Source: Chlorobium sp.
Lineage (GTDB): Bacteria > Bacteroidota > Chlorobiia > Chlorobiales > Chlorobiaceae
Direction of reading: 5' to 3'
NCBI GenBank assembly: GCA_028278005.1
Contig: JANQFD010000088.1
Location: 1 to 10,189 of the forward strand
Length of the DNA: 10,189 nt
A program made the position numbers and the translations under genes. This document shows positions 7,416 to 10,189 of the stretch, one piece after another; within the stretch, counting starts at the first letter, position 1; the number at the start of each line of letters is the position of its first letter. The notes below the pieces were generated by a model. The model ran no database searches. It was not told where the DNA came from and saw only the letters and a list, made by a program, of their open reading frames with translations.

Positions 7416-8230
7416 TCATAGATACTTCTATTCAGAGATATAGTGTCAATAATACCGGCGCCCTCAATCAAGAGGGCATACTGATGCTGCACGGTTTCCT
7501 TGGTTCGGGAGAAGACTGGCACTATTTTGCAGAAAAGCTGAAAAACCGCTACGCCTGTTTCATGCCTGATCTTCCGGGTCACGGTGGAACACCTGTAATG
7601 GACAGCCGGACAGGCTCTTTCGAGGCCATCGCGGAGGGAATTGCCGAACTTGCCGGAGAAATCCATCCCGCCCCCCTTCACCTCGTCGGATACTCCATGG
7701 GAGGAAGGCTGGCACTCTATCTTGCCCTGCATTATCCTGAACGGTTCCGCAGCATCGTGATCATTTCCTCGTCCCCCGGCCTGAAAACCGCACATGAACG
7801 AGCCCTGCGGCGTGAGTCGGATTACAAACTGGCCGAAAACATCGCCACCGACTTCGGCAGCTTCCTTGACGGATGGTACCGATTGAACCTGTTCAAACCG
7901 CTCAGCAATCATCCTCTCTTTCCCGATATTCTGTCACGACGCAAGAAAAACGATCCGGGTGGTATTGCCGCCTCACTCAGGCAGATGAGTACCGGTTGTC
8001 AGCCCTCTTTGTGGGAAAAACTCACTGAAAACAGGCTTCCTGCCGGATTCTTTGTCGGGGAAAAAGACACAAAATACGTTGAGATTGGCAGCCAAATGGT
8101 TAATTTATGCCCTAATTCGGAACTGGTAATCTTTCCCGGCTGCGGCCACACATTGCATATCGAGAACAGACACCTGTTTCTCGAACGCCTGCAGCTCTTT
8201 CTACAAAAACAAGAAAAACGAGAACCATGA
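7412..8230 (+). CDS. menH: SHCHC synthase (MenH), alpha/beta hydrolase fold
   Basis: This 272-residue alpha/beta-hydrolase-fold protein is expected to remove pyruvate from SEPHCHC to give SHCHC. The triad is visible: nucleophile Ser95 in LVGYSMGGR (91-99), Asp219 in VGEKD, and His246 in GCGHTLHIE (243-251). The oxyanion-side LHGFLGSGEDW (26-36) and DLPGHG (53-58) are typical of MenH. The fold is shared by many esterases, so the assignment leans on these MenH-style motifs and on its place between menD and menB. The frame is open upstream to 7286, but that part overlaps menD out of frame. The ATG at 7412 overlaps the menD stop (ATGA), and the protein then starts at the normal family position. 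No close Shine-Dalgarno sequence is present, so coupling to menD translation is likely. Confidence 0.92.
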   Translation: MIIDTSIQRYSVNNTGALNQEGILMLHGFLGSGEDWHYFAEKLKNRYACFMPDLPGHGGTPVMDSRTGSFEAIAEGIAELAGEIHPAPLHLVGYSMGGRLALYLALHYPERFRSIVIISSSPGLKTAHERALRRESDYKLAENIATDFGSFLDGWYRLNLFKPLSNHPLFPDILSRRKKNDPGGIAASLRQMSTGCQPSLWEKLTENRLPAGFFVGEKDTKYVEIGSQMVNLCPNSELVIFPGCGHTLHIENRHLFLERLQLFLQKQEKREP

Positions 8231-9048
8231 GCACAGTAAACTGGGTACAATCCGGTGAATTCACCGATATTCTCTACCATAAAGCCGAAGGCATCTCCAA
8301 AATCACCATCAACCGTCCTGAACGGCGCAACGCGTTTCGCCCGCAAACAGTCGTCCAGATGATCCAGGCTCTCGATGATGCACGCAACGACGAAAATATC
8401 GGCGTTATCATTCTCACCGGAGAAGGTCCTCTTGCATTCTGTTCGGGAGGAGATCAGAAAATCAGGGGAGATGCCGGCTATGCCGACGAAAAAGGTGTGA
8501 ACAGGTTGAATGTACTCGACTTTCAGCGGAACATCCGCAACTGCCCGAAACCGGTTGTTGCAATGGTTGCCGGGTATGCGATCGGCGGCGGTCACGTTTT
8601 GCATATGCTCTGCGATCTGACCATTGCAGCCGACAACGCCGTATTCGGACAGACCGGACCGAAAGTCGGCTCTTTTGACGGTGGATGGGGCGCAAGCTAT
8701 ATGGCAAGAATTGTCGGACAGAAAAAAGCACGTGAGATCTGGTATCTTTGCCGCCAGTACAATGCACAGCAAGCCCTTGACATGGGACTTGTCAACACCG
8801 TAGTCCCTCTCGAACAGCTCGAAGAAGAGACAGTGAAATGGTGCCGTGAGATATTGCAGCATTCACCGCTCGCAATCAGATGCCTCAAATCGGCCCTCAA
8901 CGCCGACTGTGACGGACAGGCCGGACTTCAGGAACTTGCCGGCAACGCAACCCTGCTCTATTACATGAGCGAGGAAGCCCAGGAGGGCAAGAACGCTTTT
9001 GTCGAGAAACGCAAACCTGACTTTGGAAAATTCCCGAAAAGACCTTGA
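8227..9048 (+). CDS. menB: 1,4-dihydroxy-2-naphthoyl-CoA synthase (MenB)
   Basis: This 273-residue crotonase-superfamily enzyme performs the Dieckmann-type ring closure of o-succinylbenzoyl-CoA. Oxyanion-hole glycines lie in CSGGDQ (72-77) and GYAIGGGH (116-123). The QTGPKVGSFDGGWG stretch (142-155) supplies Ser149 and Asp151. Gly144 falls at the bicarbonate-binding position that marks type I (bicarbonate-dependent) MenB. The C-terminus has the MenB-specific EGKNAFVEKRKPDF. From memory, the region from residue 142 to the end is close to E. coli MenB, which rules out an ordinary enoyl-CoA hydratase. The shorter N-terminus relative to E. coli accounts for the 12-residue numbering shift. The ATG overlaps the menH stop by four bases (ATGA), and only A-rich sequence precedes it. 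Confidence 0.97.
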   Translation: MSTVNWVQSGEFTDILYHKAEGISKITINRPERRNAFRPQTVVQMIQALDDARNDENIGVIILTGEGPLAFCSGGDQKIRGDAGYADEKGVNRLNVLDFQRNIRNCPKPVVAMVAGYAIGGGHVLHMLCDLTIAADNAVFGQTGPKVGSFDGGWGASYMARIVGQKKAREIWYLCRQYNAQQALDMGLVNTVVPLEQLEEETVKWCREILQHSPLAIRCLKSALNADCDGQAGLQELAGNATLLYYMSEEAQEGKNAFVEKRKPDFGKFPKRP

Positions 9049-10145
9049 AACCGGGCTTTGCATCCATATACCGCTACTCCATCCCTTTTGTCAGACCGGT
9101 TCCCGTAAGGGGTTCCAGCCTCGATACAAGGGATGGTCTCGTTATAGGCGTTCAGACACCGGACAGCCTTTATGCCGGATACGGTGAAATAGCTCCGCTG
9201 CAGGGACTTCATGAGGAAACACTCAATGAAGCCCTTGAAATGTGCACTTCACTGCTGCCCACACTCGATCTCTCCATCGGCGATCTGTCTTTCAGCGATG
9301 CAGGCAGAAATCTGCCTTCAGGCCTTTTTCCTTCGGTACAAGCAGGTATTGAAATGTCGCTGCTGAACCTGCAATCCGCTGTTACCGCAAGCCTTCCTTC
9401 ATTTCCGGGTGCACCACCGGAAGCAGCGAAAACGTTGCCGCTCAATGCTCTGCTTTTCGGTTCCGCAAAATCCGTCCTTAGTATGGCTGAGGAGTATTTC
9501 CATAAAGGATACAGAACTTTCAAACTGAAAGTACACGCTGCAGAGCCGGAACTTGCCGTCGAACAGGTACGTTCATTGCGTAACGCTTTCGGTGACGAAA
9601 TTTCGCTCCGCCTCGACAGCAACCGTTCGTTCGAGCTGGAAGATGCCTGTAGCTTGTTCAGCCGGATACCCCGTGGCACCATCGAGTATATCGAGGAGCC
9701 GCTTGCCGACCCTTACGGTATCCCTGAATTCTTCAGTCGTACCGGGCTCCGTGCTGCACTCGACGAGTCGCTCTGGATAAATCCCTGTATATGGAACGAA
9801 CTGCCGCATGAATGCCTCGGAGGCGTTGTCCTCAAACCGTCAAGGCTCGGCAGTTTTTCCCGCACACTTCATTTTGCCCTGAAAGCTGAAGAGAAAGGCA
9901 TTCCGGCAGTTATCAGTGCCGCATATGAGACAGGGATCAGCCTTGGATTCTATGCCCGCCTTGCTTCCGTCATTTCGGTAAAACCCGCACCCTGCGGACT
10001 TGATACCTTCCGGCAGCTCAGCCGGGACATCGTTCCGGATGCATTCTCTATAAAGGAGGGCTGCCTTCTGCCGGAGAAGGCATACCGCAACACCCTGAAA
10101 CCGGATCTTTCCACGCTTGAACTTGTCGAAACATGGATCTTGTAG
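9045..10145 (+). CDS. menC: o-Succinylbenzoate synthase (MenC)
   Basis: This 366-residue enolase-superfamily enzyme dehydrates SHCHC to o-succinylbenzoate. The N-terminal capping domain has YRYSIPF (9-15) and GYGEIAPLQG (45-54). The barrel domain carries the catalytic lysines in TFKLKV (Lys160, Lys162) and in VVLKPSRLGS (Lys264). The three metal ligands are Asp191 in LRLDSN, Glu217 in YIEEPL and Asp240 in AALDESL. The start is a TTG at 9045 whose last two bases are the first two of the menB TGA stop. The only upstream in-frame sequence is bounded by a stop at 9018-9020 and contains no ATG, GTG or TTG. The conserved N-terminus begins about seven residues in, so the rare start is credible. The dipeptide epimerases are relatives, but the operon settles the function. 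Confidence 0.93.
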   Translation: MKPGFASIYRYSIPFVRPVPVRGSSLDTRDGLVIGVQTPDSLYAGYGEIAPLQGLHEETLNEALEMCTSLLPTLDLSIGDLSFSDAGRNLPSGLFPSVQAGIEMSLLNLQSAVTASLPSFPGAPPEAAKTLPLNALLFGSAKSVLSMAEEYFHKGYRTFKLKVHAAEPELAVEQVRSLRNAFGDEISLRLDSNRSFELEDACSLFSRIPRGTIEYIEEPLADPYGIPEFFSRTGLRAALDESLWINPCIWNELPHECLGGVVLKPSRLGSFSRTLHFALKAEEKGIPAVISAAYETGISLGFYARLASVISVKPAPCGLDTFRQLSRDIVPDAFSIKEGCLLPEKAYRNTLKPDLSTLELVETWIL

Positions 10146-10189
10146 CGATAGCGGCACAGAACTACGGCGACAATCCGGCGCTTGTCACA
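10133..10189 (+). CDS. menE: o-Succinylbenzoate-CoA ligase (MenE), N-terminal fragment
   Basis: An ATG at 10133, in a different frame from menC and overlapping its last 13 bases, opens a frame that runs off the window edge. Its 19 codons read MDLVAIAAQNYGDNPALVT. The NYGDNPALV part is typical of the start of acyl-adenylate-forming ligases, which activate o-succinylbenzoate to its CoA thioester for MenB. Position after menC matches the E. coli order. The fragment is too short to show any adenylation motif, so the call rests on this start and the context. Confidence 0.65.
   Translation, partial: MDLVAIAAQNYGDNPALVT

Noticed and set aside
7999..8862. Long minus-strand open frame of 287 codons opposite menH and menB
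   Set aside because: It spans two well-supported genes on the other strand, and its Cys- and Phe-rich product shows no family motif.

Overview
The window is an ordinary, densely packed stretch of bacterial chromosome with roughly balanced base composition. It has no mobile element, CRISPR array, rRNA or tRNA gene that I can see, and every gene looks intact. The men gene set, its order and the protein styles suggest a green sulfur bacterium (Chlorobium, Chlorobaculum or Prosthecochloris type), which makes menaquinone and chlorobiumquinone. That assignment rests on recollection of gene content, not on a search, and is only moderately confident.

Left part (1-3417, all leftward): a copper-handling pair comes first. 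It is a small CopZ-like metallochaperone (2220-2429) followed after 2 bases by a CopA-type P1B-1 copper-exporting ATPase (34-2217). Upstream of copZ, on the same strand and 107 bases away, lies a DUF1848 protein (2536-3417). It carries a radical-SAM-like CX3CX2C cysteine cluster at its C-terminus.

Middle (3418-4257): a 156-base divergent intergenic region contains two small dyads and A+T-rich sequence, and must hold the promoters for both directions. It is followed by a rightward gene for a small TPR lipoprotein (3574-4179) and a 78-base gap.

Right part (4258 to the end, all rightward): this is a menaquinone biosynthesis operon in the order menF-menD-menH-menB-menC-menE, the same order as in E. 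coli. The products take chorismate to isochorismate (MenF), SEPHCHC (MenD), SHCHC (MenH) and o-succinylbenzoate (MenC). MenE, cut off by the window edge, then makes o-succinylbenzoyl-CoA, and MenB closes the ring to 1,4-dihydroxy-2-naphthoyl-CoA. Each junction from menF to menC is a 4-base stop/start overlap, the last using a TTG start, and menE begins inside the 3' end of menC. This implies one transcript with translational coupling.

I found no convincing undescribed system. The points most worth a second look are the DUF1848 protein beside the copper genes, the fully overlapping men operon with its unusual starts, and the dyads in the divergent promoter region.
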